Shown here one piece after another: positions 7,121 to 15,651 of a stretch of 43,347 nt of DNA (positions are counted from its first letter, which is position 1; the number at the start of each line of letters is the position of its first letter). The notes beneath the pieces were generated by a model. That model was not told the origin of the DNA, did no database searches, and saw only the letters and a program-made list of their open reading frames with translations. The DNA is from Pseudomonadota bacterium. Lineage in GTDB: Bacteria > Myxococcota_A > UBA796 > SXON01. The DNA is taken from positions 1-43,347 of the forward strand of contig SXON01000073.1 of assembly GCA_005778355.1 (NCBI GenBank), given 5' to 3'. The position numbers were made by a program, and so were the translations under genes.

Positions 7121-9637
7121 CTAGAGGCTGAGGTCGGCGTCGACTGTCACGAAGCCATTCTCCGGCCCATCGAGTCGCAAGGCGCCGATCGTGATGCCGA
7201 AGCCGCCCATCTCCGGGATGGGGATCTCGCCGATGGCGCCGGTGAGCGAGGGCAGAAGCAGCGGGATGAGCGCTTCCAGCAAGTCTTCCGTGTCCTGGCT
7301 GGCCACGGTGTTGGCCGCGGGGACGACGACGTCGAAGCGCACCTCGGTGTCGCCCAGCATGGGCGCGAGCAGGCCGTCGCTGACGTCGAGATCGAGGCCA
7401 CCGAGGATGGTGACGTACACCCGCATCCGCAGGTTCTCGTCGATGGCCTCGCCGTCGTAGAGCGAGAGCTCGAGGTCGCCGATCTGGATGTCCATCATCG
7501 ACGTGCCCGTGCCGGGCAGGATCACCGGCGGCAAGAGCGCCTTGGTCGTGATGTGCAGGTCGCTGATGCCGAGGATGTCGCCGAAGCTACCGAGGTCGAG
7601 TCCGAGGTCGCCGCCGCCGAGGTCTTGATCGAGGACCCCGGCGCCCCAGAACGCGTACATCGCCTGGTTCAGGAAGTCCTCACCGATGCTCACCTGGAAG
7701 CCGGGCGAGGCGCTGGTGTAGCTAGGCACGGTGTACGCGGCGTAGAGTGAGCCCAGGCCCTCGTCTTCATGCACCCAGGTCTGAGGGTCGACGTAGGTGG
7801 CGAGGCCCAGGGTGAGACCGAGGTCGTCGACCGACACCGCGAAGGGCTCCGCCACGAGATCCACCGTCGCGCCGCCCACGTCGAAGGAGGTCGCGATCTC
7901 GAGGTCGGCCAGCGCGTCTTCGATCGCCGCCGGCACCTCGTCGGTGATGGCGCTCTCCACGGCGTCTTCCATCATCGTTTGCACCATCGACGAGAGATCG
8001 AGGCCGAACCACGACATCAGGTCGTAGATCCACGAGTCCCAGTAGAAGGTGAAGTTGGACGAGGTGACATCCACCGCGCCCACGCTGATGCCCAGCACCC
8101 CGCTCGACACGTAGGGGTAGAGATCCATGTTGGCGGTGATGCTGTCGGCGTAGACCGTGCCGCTCGCGCTCATGTCGATGAAGGTGACCGTCGCGTCGAT
8201 CTCCCACTCGATGTAGGGGTCGTACACCGTGAAGGTGGTGTCGATGTAGCCGCCCGAGGTCGGATCGAGCTCCATGTCGGTGGCCCCGATCGACGGGTTC
8301 CACACGTACATGTCGATCGCGTACCAGGTGATGCAGATCTCGTCGAAGATGATGTCGTAGCAGTCTTCTTCCTCCATGCTCACCACGGGGTTGGTGAGCA
8401 TGGAACCGAGGTCGAAGTCGGCGAGCAGGGACTCGCCGAGGCCCTCGATGGTGTCGAAGCCGTCTTCGTTCACGCGGGCGACGATGCCGTTGCCGATGCC
8501 GGAGCCGCGCGCCGCGAAGGGCCCATCGAGCACGGTGCGCGTGTCGTTGGCGCTGTTGCCGTCGGTGTCTTCCGCGTAGGTGTCGACGACGTTGAGGCCG
8601 AAGGCGTAGTCGAGCGTGTGGGTGAAGCTGCCGTCGCCGTTGACCGGCACCGCTGCCCCGTTGACGGTGAGCAAGGCCACGTCGCTCCAGCGGTCGGTGA
8701 CCTTACCCGACATCAAGGCCGAGGAGTTGAGCTCCCAGTCGGCGCGCTCGGGCTCGTAGATCTCGAGGTCGGGGCCGGTGCTATCGATGAGGAAGGGCCC
8801 GACCGAAGCTGATAGTTCCTCGTGCGTGGCGGTGACAGTGTACCAGCCTTCATCGGGGAAGGTGATGTTGGGACCGGCTTGGACCACGGCCGCCGTGCCG
8901 GTGACCGAGAGCTCGGGCGAGGCATCCAGGGTGTTGCCATACGCATCTTTCACGTAGGCGGTGGCGATGGTCGTCTCGTAGACCTCGAGGTCGGTCGTGG
9001 ACAAGGACAGGTCGATGTACTCGGCCTCGCCCGCGACGACGCGGAACTCCTCGCGGTCGGACAGGGCATCGACCGAGGCGGTGACGGCGTAGATGCCGGG
9101 GACGCCCGAGGCGACCCGCGGGTCGGCGATGACCACGTCGGCGGAGTCGGCCGCCATGATCACGTCGGCGTCGGCCACCTCGTTGCCGAAGGCGTCGAAC
9201 GCGCTGACGTCGAAAGTCAGCGCCTCGCCTGCGCCCACCTGCACGCCTGAGAGGGCGAGGTCGAGCGAGGCGGCCTCGCCTCGGGACACGAGCAACCAGG
9301 CGGTGTCGTAGTAGGTCTTGTCCTGCCATGTGGCGGCAGCGGTCACGAGGTGTAGTCCGGCCGCCGTGGGGACGATTTCGCCGGCGCCTGCGCCCGTCCA
9401 CCGCGTGGCCAGGTGAAGCTCAGCGTCGGAGAGCATCTCCGGCGCCACCGCGACCTCGGTGCCGTCTTCGAGATGGAGAATCGTCGTGAAGCCGACGGCA
9501 TCGCCGGCCACGGAGGTATCGACCCCAAGAGCGAGATCGAGGCCCACGCCCTCGGTGCCCGAGCCCTTGGCGCTCGGCTCGCAGCCGACCAGGAACACGA
9601 CGGGCAGGGCCATAAGCAAGGGTGTGCAGCATGCCAC
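7121..9637 (-). CDS. Large lipoprotein with Ig-like domains and a BPI/LBP (TULIP)-like C-terminal half
   Basis: 838 residues from GTG. LPVVFLVGC is a clear lipobox with Cys19. Residues ~30-370 contain repeated bacterial Ig-like segments (FDVSAFDAFGNEV, ATAYVKDAYGNTL, then a LTVNGAAVPVNGDGSF unit). From ~380 the pattern follows the BPI/LBP/CETP double barrel. IVARVNEDGFDTIEGLGESL resembles the BPI opening, the helix MMEDAVESAITDEVPAAIED matches the BPI helix at the end of the first barrel, and FLNQAMYAFWGAGVL matches the signature that opens the second barrel. The protein closes with IPIPEMGGFGITIGALRLDG and a final strand, as BPI does. TULIP proteins carry lipids in a hydrophobic groove. A role in outer-membrane lipid or lipopolysaccharide handling is inference. 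TACAAG about 11 bases upstream may be a -10 box. Confidence 0.78.
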   Translation of the reverse strand: MACCTPLLMALPVVFLVGCEPSAKGSGTEGVGLDLALGVDTSVAGDAVGFTTILHLEDGTEVAVAPEMLSDAELHLATRWTGAGAGEIVPTAAGLHLVTAAATWQDKTYYDTAWLLVSRGEAASLDLALSGVQVGAGEALTFDVSAFDAFGNEVADADVIMAADSADVVIADPRVASGVPGIYAVTASVDALSDREEFRVVAGEAEYIDLSLSTTDLEVYETTIATAYVKDAYGNTLDASPELSVTGTAAVVQAGPNITFPDEGWYTVTATHEELSASVGPFLIDSTGPDLEIYEPERADWELNSSALMSGKVTDRWSDVALLTVNGAAVPVNGDGSFTHTLDYAFGLNVVDTYAEDTDGNSANDTRTVLDGPFAARGSGIGNGIVARVNEDGFDTIEGLGESLLADFDLGSMLTNPVVSMEEEDCYDIIFDEICITWYAIDMYVWNPSIGATDMELDPTSGGYIDTTFTVYDPYIEWEIDATVTFIDMSASGTVYADSITANMDLYPYVSSGVLGISVGAVDVTSSNFTFYWDSWIYDLMSWFGLDLSSMVQTMMEDAVESAITDEVPAAIEDALADLEIATSFDVGGATVDLVAEPFAVSVDDLGLTLGLATYVDPQTWVHEDEGLGSLYAAYTVPSYTSASPGFQVSIGEDFLNQAMYAFWGAGVLDQDLGGGDLGLDLGSFGDILGISDLHITTKALLPPVILPGTGTSMMDIQIGDLELSLYDGEAIDENLRMRVYVTILGGLDLDVSDGLLAPMLGDTEVRFDVVVPAANTVASQDTEDLLEALIPLLLPSLTGAIGEIPIPEMGGFGITIGALRLDGPENGFVTVDADLSL

Positions 9638-9684
9638 GATCCGGCGGGCTTGTAAACCCCGGAGATCGCGGTAGGAGCGGGATC

Positions 9685-11259
9685 GTGCGGATCCCCAGGG
9701 CCTACCGCGAGTGGCTGTCGGCGCGGGGGGAGGAAGGCCTCCCGCACGCGCTGGCCGAGGCCATCGGCGAGGCCGACCGCCGGTGGGCCGAGACGGGTCT
9801 CAGCCTTTTCGACCCGTCGCGACGCCGGGGCCCTTCCCTCCCCGCGCTGCCCGACCCGGCGCGGGTGCTGGAGCTTGGACATCCGCGTCGCAAGGCGCTG
9901 GGGGCGTACCACACCCCTCCCGCGGTGGCCGACCACGTCGCCGTCGCGACGCTGGCTCTGGCCGGGAGCGACCCGGTGATCCTCGACCCGGCCTGCGGCG
10001 GAGGGGCCTTCCTCCTCGCGGCGCTTCGAGCGGGAACCCGCTGGCACCAACTGCGGGGGATCGACCTAGATCCACTCGCGGTGGAGCTGGCCCGCGCACT
10101 GGTGGCGCTCTCGGCCGGTCTCGGTCGCGACCAGTGTCGGGAGTTGGAAACACTGATCCTGACCGGCGACGCGCTCACGACACCGTGGCCGGCCGCCGAC
10201 GCGGTACTCACCAACCCACCCTTCCTCAACCGGCTGAAGGCGCTCACCGCCACGAGCCCGGAACTGGCGTCGCTAATCCGGTCGCGACATGGCGACAGCG
10301 TGGGTCCCTACACCGACATCAGCGTAGTTTTTCTCGCCGAGTGCCTGCGCCACTGTCCGGTGGTGGGCATCGTGCTCCCTGCATCGGCCTACGCGGCCCG
10401 TGACTCGGCGGCCTTGCGTGCCGCGACACCGGCCCCCCGGTGGGCCTGGACCCTCCCCGGCGGCGCCTTTGCCGACGTGGGCTGGCCGACGATCGCCAGC
10501 GTGTACGCAGCCGGCGAGGGCACCGAGCGACGACGCGGCCTGCCGCCCGCACTGGTGGACCGGGGCGCCGTGGCCCATGGTCCGGGCCTCATCGCCGCCG
10601 AGGACGAGGCACCGCCCCTGCTTGTCGGCACGGGCTTCGTGCTTGGCGATGTCGCGACCGTGGAAGCAGACTTCCGCGACGAGTACTACGCGCTGGACGG
10701 GCACCTGAAGGAGGACGGGCCCGGACTGAAGGTCGTCACCAGCGGGCTGGTCGACCCGGGCCGGCTGCGCTGGGGCGAGGTGCCCGCGACCATTCATCGC
10801 CAGCGCTGGCAGCGTCCCACGGCGGCACGCGAGCACCTGCACGCGCGCCAGAGAGCGCGGACCGGCGCGCAGCTGCTCGTGGCCACGCAGACACCCGTGC
10901 TGGAGGCCGCCCCCGATCCCGAGGGTCGCTGCGTGGGCATCACGCCGGTCCTCGTGGTCCGCCCCCGTGGTGTCGACCTGGCTGAACTGCTGGCGGTCCT
11001 GCTCGCGCCCTCGAGCACCGCGTGGGCGCTCGGCCGTTCGCTGGGCTCTGGGCTGTCGCTCGCGGCGATCAAGCTCTCGGCCGCCCAGCTGCGGGAAGTA
11101 CCGATGCTCACCGTCTCGCCCGAGGCGCGAGCGCTCGCCACCGCGCTCGTCAAAGGCACCTACCGTCGCGACACACTCATGTCGCTGGCCCGTGCGATGA
11201 GCCCGGGTCGCGACGACTTGTTCCAGTGGTGGACGCGGCGCCTGCCGCCGGTGCGATAG
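9685..11259 (+). CDS. N6-adenine DNA methyltransferase, orphan
   Basis: 524 residues from the GTG at 9685, chosen because GGAG lies 7 bases upstream; the frame is open earlier but overlaps the divergent lipoprotein. LGAYHTPPAVADHV (residues ~72-85) is the motif X-like lead-in seen in N6_Mtase/TaqI-type enzymes. ILDPACGGGAFLLAAL (99-114) is motif I for S-adenosylmethionine. TNPPF (176-180) is motif IV, the NPP[FY] catalytic block for adenine N6 transfer. The C-terminal ~200 residues are probably target recognition. No restriction endonuclease or specificity subunit is next to it, so it may be a regulatory or protective orphan methylase. The gene carries seven GTCGCGAC octamers. Confidence 0.88.
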   Translation: MRIPRAYREWLSARGEEGLPHALAEAIGEADRRWAETGLSLFDPSRRRGPSLPALPDPARVLELGHPRRKALGAYHTPPAVADHVAVATLALAGSDPVILDPACGGGAFLLAALRAGTRWHQLRGIDLDPLAVELARALVALSAGLGRDQCRELETLILTGDALTTPWPAADAVLTNPPFLNRLKALTATSPELASLIRSRHGDSVGPYTDISVVFLAECLRHCPVVGIVLPASAYAARDSAALRAATPAPRWAWTLPGGAFADVGWPTIASVYAAGEGTERRRGLPPALVDRGAVAHGPGLIAAEDEAPPLLVGTGFVLGDVATVEADFRDEYYALDGHLKEDGPGLKVVTSGLVDPGRLRWGEVPATIHRQRWQRPTAAREHLHARQRARTGAQLLVATQTPVLEAAPDPEGRCVGITPVLVVRPRGVDLAELLAVLLAPSSTAWALGRSLGSGLSLAAIKLSAAQLREVPMLTVSPEARALATALVKGTYRRDTLMSLARAMSPGRDDLFQWWTRRLPPVR

Positions 11260-11268
11260 GCGCGCCGC

Positions 11269-11763
11269 ATGACGCTCAGCCCCCGCGCCGAGACGATGCG
11301 CCGTCGTGTCAGCAACCCCTTCATGTTCTGGTTCTGGCTCGTCACCAAGCTCCCCGCCGCGTGGTGGTGCGGCGTGCGGCTGCGCGAGATCACGCCCGAA
11401 CATTGCGTCACCAGCGTGCCCTACGGCTGGCGGAGCCAAAACCCGTTCCGGTCCACCTACTTCGCCGCGCTGGCGATGGCGGCCGAGCTGTCGACGGGCG
11501 CGCTCGTACTGCTCGCGGCCGAAGACGCCGGCGTGCCGATGTCGACGCTCATCATCGACATGAAGGCCAGCTACGGGAAGAAGGCCACTGGCCTCGCGAC
11601 GTTTCGATGTGATGACGGCGTGTCGGTTTTCCGCGCGCTCGCGGAGGCCAAGGTCTCCGGGGAGGCACGAACAATCCCCTTGGAAACAGTGGGAAAGCTC
11701 GAGGATGGGACCGAGGTGGCGCGCTTTGTGTTCACCTGGTCGGTCAAGGCGCGGGGCCGTTAG
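11269..11763 (+). CDS. DUF4442 hotdog-fold protein (thioesterase-like)
   Basis: 164 residues, normal length for DUF4442. Diagnostic segments are VTKLPAAWWCGVRLREI, VPYGWRSQNPFRSTYFAAL and AMAAELSTGAL. These are the helix and strand core of the hotdog fold related to PaaI-type thioesterases. The substrate is presumably an acyl-CoA or acyl thioester, but the family has not been firmly characterised. It follows the methyltransferase by 9 bases. GATAGG, overlapping the methyltransferase stop, lies 8 bases before the ATG and could serve as a -10 box for a separate transcript. Confidence 0.85.
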   Translation: MTLSPRAETMRRRVSNPFMFWFWLVTKLPAAWWCGVRLREITPEHCVTSVPYGWRSQNPFRSTYFAALAMAAELSTGALVLLAAEDAGVPMSTLIIDMKASYGKKATGLATFRCDDGVSVFRALAEAKVSGEARTIPLETVGKLEDGTEVARFVFTWSVKARGR

Positions 11764-11841
11764 GCATCGGTCGTCGGGCCGACCGTCGAGGGCGCACATC
11801 CGTCGCGTCGCGAGCCGATCCGGTGGTGGGAGGCTGACAAC

Positions 11842-13569
11842 ATGACCGCCCCCGCCGCACCCTCCCGCCCCCGCCGCAGGGAAGAGGAGGTACTCCGCCT
11901 GCGCACGCTGGCCGCCGCTGTGCACCACATCCCCGACCGGGTGGGGATCACCGACGCCCGCGGGCGTCTCACCTACGTGAACCCAGCGTTCGAGGCACGC
12001 ACGGGCTACACCGCGGCCGAGGCCCTCGGGTGCACCCCCGGGAGCCTCGTGCGCTCGGGCCATCACGACGAGGCTTTCTACGCCGAGCTCTGGAGCACCA
12101 TTCGCGCCGGCCGGGTGTTCACCGCCGAGTTCGTCAACAAGAGCCGAGGGGGCGAGATCTGGCGAGAAGAGGGCTCGATCGCGCCGATCCGCGACGACGA
12201 CGGCGTGATTCGACACTTCGTGTACACCGGTCGCGACGTGACCGAGCTGCGCAAACTCCAGCGCTCGCTGGAAGCCATGGCCTACACCGATCCCCTGACC
12301 GGCCTCCACAACCGCCGATCGTTCGTCGAGGCAGGCGCCCGCGCCGCGGGCGAGGCGCAGGCGGGTGGGCGGCTGGCGGTGATCTTCCTGGATCTCGACC
12401 GGTTCAAACAGGTGAACGATACCCTCGGACACGCTGCTGGGGACGCCCTGCTGGTGGAGGTGGCGCGTCGTTACCGCGGCGTGTTGCGGTCCACGGACCT
12501 GCTCGCGCGCCTCGGCGGTGACGAGTTCGCCGACATCCTTCGCGACACCGACGCCGACGCCGACGCCGCGCTTCGCGTGGCGCATCGCATGCTGCTCGCC
12601 CTCGCCACGCCCTGCGAGGTGGTTGGCCAGCTGGTGGCTGCGCGGGCCAGCGCGGGTGTTGCCACCGCCGACGGCGCCCGCGCCGACATCGAACGGGTGC
12701 TGCAAGAGGCGGACCTCGCGATGTCCACCGCCAAACGCGGCCGCCTCGGCGTCGCGAGCTACGACCCGGCATGGATGCAACGCACCGGTGGCGGACTGAG
12801 TCTCGCCGCCGACCTCGGCGGCGCCCTGGAACGGGGGGAGTTCGAACTGTACTTCCAGCCGATCGTCCACCTCGCCAGCGGCGGGGTGGGCCACGTTGAA
12901 GCGCTCGCCCGCTGGAACCACCCCACGCGAGGGGTGATCGCACCGGGCGCGTTCCTGTCCCTGCTCAGCGAAGCAGGAAGGGAGCTGGACTTCGACCGTT
13001 GGGTCCTTGACACTGCATCGCGACAGGTGCGGCAGTGGCGCGATCAGGGGCTCGGCCTGCGCGTGGCCGTGAACCTGTCAGCCCCGAGCTTCGCCAACCC
13101 CGGCCTGGGCAGCTGGCTCGACGAGGCCGTGAAAGCGGCGGGGATCGATCACGCCGATCTCGTGCTGGAGATCACCGAGACGATGGCGATGGACCGGACG
13201 GAGGAGACCGTCGCGAGGATCGACGCGCTCGCGCGGCGCGGCGTCACCGTCGCACTCGACGACTTCGGCACCGGCTACTCGTCGCTTGCCCACCTCAAGC
13301 ACTTCAACATCGGCGTCCTCAAGCTGGATCGCAGCTTCGTCCAGGGCCTAGGCGTGTCGCCGAAGGACGAACGGCTGGTGGAAACGGTGCTGTGCCTCGC
13401 CCGCAGCCTCGGCGTGTGCGTGGTGGCCGAGGGTGTCGAAAACAGCGGGCAAGCAAGCTGGCTTACCGCCGCCGGTTGCGAGCAGGCCCAAGGTTTCCTT
13501 TACTCGCGACCAATCCGTGCCGATCACCTCACCGAATGGCTCCGGCTTCGCTGCCGGGATTCCCAATGA
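11842..13569 (+). CDS. PAS-GGDEF-EAL c-di-GMP turnover protein
   Basis: 575 residues; GGGAGG lies 8 bases before the ATG. Domains: PAS/PAC (~22-137, with GITDARGRLTYVNPAFEARTG), GGDEF (~146-310) and EAL (~325-570). The cyclase site is intact (GGDEF at 225-229), and the RSTD at 216-219 is an RxxD inhibitory site five residues before it. The phosphodiesterase residues also look intact: EAL at 353-355, an N-L-S block, EITET, DDFGTGYSSL, LKLDRSF and VAEGVEN, with a later Gln. The protein could therefore make or degrade c-di-GMP, switched by the PAS ligand or redox state. No membrane segments are seen, so it is probably cytoplasmic. It is coupled by ATGA to the degenerate EAL gene downstream. Confidence 0.95.
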   Translation: MTAPAAPSRPRRREEEVLRLRTLAAAVHHIPDRVGITDARGRLTYVNPAFEARTGYTAAEALGCTPGSLVRSGHHDEAFYAELWSTIRAGRVFTAEFVNKSRGGEIWREEGSIAPIRDDDGVIRHFVYTGRDVTELRKLQRSLEAMAYTDPLTGLHNRRSFVEAGARAAGEAQAGGRLAVIFLDLDRFKQVNDTLGHAAGDALLVEVARRYRGVLRSTDLLARLGGDEFADILRDTDADADAALRVAHRMLLALATPCEVVGQLVAARASAGVATADGARADIERVLQEADLAMSTAKRGRLGVASYDPAWMQRTGGGLSLAADLGGALERGEFELYFQPIVHLASGGVGHVEALARWNHPTRGVIAPGAFLSLLSEAGRELDFDRWVLDTASRQVRQWRDQGLGLRVAVNLSAPSFANPGLGSWLDEAVKAAGIDHADLVLEITETMAMDRTEETVARIDALARRGVTVALDDFGTGYSSLAHLKHFNIGVLKLDRSFVQGLGVSPKDERLVETVLCLARSLGVCVVAEGVENSGQASWLTAAGCEQAQGFLYSRPIRADHLTEWLRLRCRDSQ

Positions 13570-14408
13570 ACGGCGGATACCCCTACGAGGACTTGATGGC
13601 CCCAGAGCCGCGACACTACCAGCCGCACGACCCTCCGGAAGCTCGCCTGCACGAGGCGATCATCCGTCGCGAGTTCGTGCCCTACTACCACCCGCAGTAC
13701 GACGTGCTCAGCGGGACTCCCCTGGGCGCCGAGGTGCTCGTGCGCTGGTACCACCCCGAGCGTGGCACCGTGCCCCCTTCGGAGTTCTTGCCCATGGCGG
13801 AGCGCTCCGGCGCGGTGCTGGAGCTCGGCGACTGGGTGGCCGCGGCCACCTGCCGCGAGATGGCGCCCTGGCGCGAGCAGTGGCCGGGTTTCCGGGTTTT
13901 CCACAACTGCTCGCCTCGGCAGCTCGCCACCCCGGCCTTCGCGCAGCGGCTGCTCGGCATCCTCAGCCGCGGAGGGGTGGAGCCGGGGAGCGTGGACATC
14001 GAAATCGCGACCCAGACGGCGCTGTCGCTCGACGACACGGCGCGGGGCAACCTCGCGGCCATGCGCGAGCGGGGCGTGGCGGTCGTGGTTGACGATGTGG
14101 GCGCCGGCGAGTTCAGCTTGCCCGCCGACACGGCGATCGACGGGCTCAAACTCCACCCTGCGCTCATGTTGCGACTGCTCGATGATCCCTCGGCTGAGCG
14201 GCTGGTGCGCCGGGCCGTGGACGCGGCAGGCGGGATGCCCCGCGGCGTCGCCGCCAACGGCATCGAGGACCCGAGCCAGCGCGAGGCACTCATCGTGATG
14301 GGCGTGAGCCGCATGCAGGGCTTCCTGTTCTGCCGACCGGGCCCCGCCAGCGGCCTCGGCGGCATCCAGGTGCGCGCCCTGCTCACTCGACCGCGGATGC
14401 GGAGCTAG
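13566..14408 (+). CDS. Degenerate EAL-domain protein, probable c-di-GMP effector
   Basis: 280 residues, a stand-alone EAL fold with an N-terminal tyrosine/proline-rich tail. The ATG overlaps the stop of the PAS-GGDEF-EAL gene. The catalytic signature is eroded: EAL reads EVL, the metal-binding Asn-Leu-Ser block is NCS, DDFGTGYSSL has become DDVGAGEFSL, and VAEGVE is VAANGIE, which removes the Glu that binds metal. MQGFLFCRP keeps the late Gln. Loss of that Glu should abolish hydrolysis, whereas ligand binding can survive in such proteins. It most likely senses or sequesters c-di-GMP, or modulates its coupled partner. It overlaps the convergent GTPase gene by 26 bases. Confidence 0.85.
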   Translation: MNGGYPYEDLMAPEPRHYQPHDPPEARLHEAIIRREFVPYYHPQYDVLSGTPLGAEVLVRWYHPERGTVPPSEFLPMAERSGAVLELGDWVAAATCREMAPWREQWPGFRVFHNCSPRQLATPAFAQRLLGILSRGGVEPGSVDIEIATQTALSLDDTARGNLAAMRERGVAVVVDDVGAGEFSLPADTAIDGLKLHPALMLRLLDDPSAERLVRRAVDAAGGMPRGVAANGIEDPSQREALIVMGVSRMQGFLFCRPGPASGLGGIQVRALLTRPRMRS

Positions 14409-15651
14409 CGCCGAAGCTCGGGATCTCGCTAGGTTGTTTGCCTGCTTCCTCGAGGCGCGCACGCAGCCACGCGCGCACCGCGTCGAGGCCGATCGGCGCG
14501 TCGGCCAGCTGCGGCAGCGGGTCGAAGGCCACCGGAAGAAAGGCCTCGACCGGGGCACCGAGCGCCTTGCGGGCGTGCTCGAGCAGTCGCGACAGCGATT
14601 CCTGATCCTCGATGGTGTCGACCTTGTTGACCACGGCGAGCACGGGCTTCCCCGAGGCCACGCAGGCCTTGTAGTCGGCCTGCTCCCGCTCCTGGACGCC
14701 CCCGTTGGCGTTGACGACGTAGATGTACACGTCGATGTGGCCGAGCACCTGCTTGGCCTCGTCGGTGACCGACTCCACCACGTCGCCGAGCCCCGGCGTG
14801 TTGACGACGTAGAGCGCGGTGGCGCCCGGCACCCGCTGGATGCTCACCTTGGTGGTGCTCCCCGCCACCGGCGAGATGTTGCCGCTGTCGATGCCGAACA
14901 AGGCACGGATCCCCGCGTCTTTCCCCGTGGACGGCGAGCCGACTAGGCCAATGGTCACCCGCCGGGTGACGAGCTGGCGCACCTTCGCCACGTGCATCAC
15001 CGCCAGCCCAAGCCGAGCCGGGTCGGGTCGGAAGGCCCACCACGCGAACAGCGGGAAGAAGGGGATCATGAAGGGCCGGGCCACGCAGCCGGCCGGCGAC
15101 AGCATGAAGACCGCGAAGATGGAGATGGCCGCGGTCTTGCCGGGGGGGAGCCGAGCGTTGGTGATGCGGTAGCCGAAGGTGACCTCCCCCAGGGCCTCCT
15201 CCGCCCGCGCCATCGCGGTGGGACCGTCGCCGGGAACGGGCTCCCCCGCGAGGCCAAAATCGTCCCAGAGCTGGCGACGGTCCTCGGGCCGCAAGCGCGC
15301 CCAGGCCGCCGTTGCCGCGCCGCGCACCACCTGCAGCTCGGCGGCCTCGAAATCCCCGTCGAGCGCCTGCCTTGCCCCGAGTCCCCCCAGCACCTCGGCG
15401 TAAGGTGGTCCCTCGCCGCCTCGCAAGGTGGCATTCGCGATGCCGTGCGTCGCGAGTCGCCGCGTGATCCGCGCGCAGTTGTGCGCGACGAGGGCGATCC
15501 CCATGTCGCGATGGGGCACGCCGAGCAAGTCGGCCAGCGGCGCGATCTCGTCGCGGTGGGCCTTCTGGAGCAACAATTCCAGGGGGTCGTCGACGAGCCG
15601 CGCCTCGATGCCGCTCCCCCGCCCGGCGCCGCTGCGGTCGCCTCCGCTCAC
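14383..15651 (-). CDS. YaaW-like domain fused to a GTPase with a noncanonical P-loop
   Basis: 422 residues from the GTG at 15651, which overlaps the stop of the upstream GTPase gene (GTGA); the longer frame upstream is antisense shadow. Residues ~20-165 resemble the YaaW/UPF0174 family (DEIAPLADLLGV, ITRRLATHGIANATLRGG, then AAWARLRPEDRRQLW). Residues ~174-207 form a hydrophobic hairpin, likely membrane-inserted. The GTPase follows: GSPSTGKD (238-245) is G1 with Asp in place of the usual Ser/Thr, NTPG (284-287) is G3 with Asn in place of Asp, and NKVD (342-345) is a normal G4. The protein is a close paralog of its neighbour around G1. Membrane association is predicted; its biological role is unknown. 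Confidence 0.8.
   Translation of the reverse strand: MSGGDRSGAGRGSGIEARLVDDPLELLLQKAHRDEIAPLADLLGVPHRDMGIALVAHNCARITRRLATHGIANATLRGGEGPPYAEVLGGLGARQALDGDFEAAELQVVRGAATAAWARLRPEDRRQLWDDFGLAGEPVPGDGPTAMARAEEALGEVTFGYRITNARLPPGKTAAISIFAVFMLSPAGCVARPFMIPFFPLFAWWAFRPDPARLGLAVMHVAKVRQLVTRRVTIGLVGSPSTGKDAGIRALFGIDSGNISPVAGSTTKVSIQRVPGATALYVVNTPGLGDVVESVTDEAKQVLGHIDVYIYVVNANGGVQEREQADYKACVASGKPVLAVVNKVDTIEDQESLSRLLEHARKALGAPVEAFLPVAFDPLPQLADAPIGLDAVRAWLRARLEEAGKQPSEIPSFGASSASAVE

Noticed and set aside
10273..12921. 882-residue open frame on the minus strand opposite the methyltransferase, DUF4442 and GGDEF genes
   Set aside because: It mirrors the codon structure of three well-supported plus-strand genes, shows no recognisable domain, and has the His/Arg/Gly-rich composition typical of antisense frames in GC-rich DNA.
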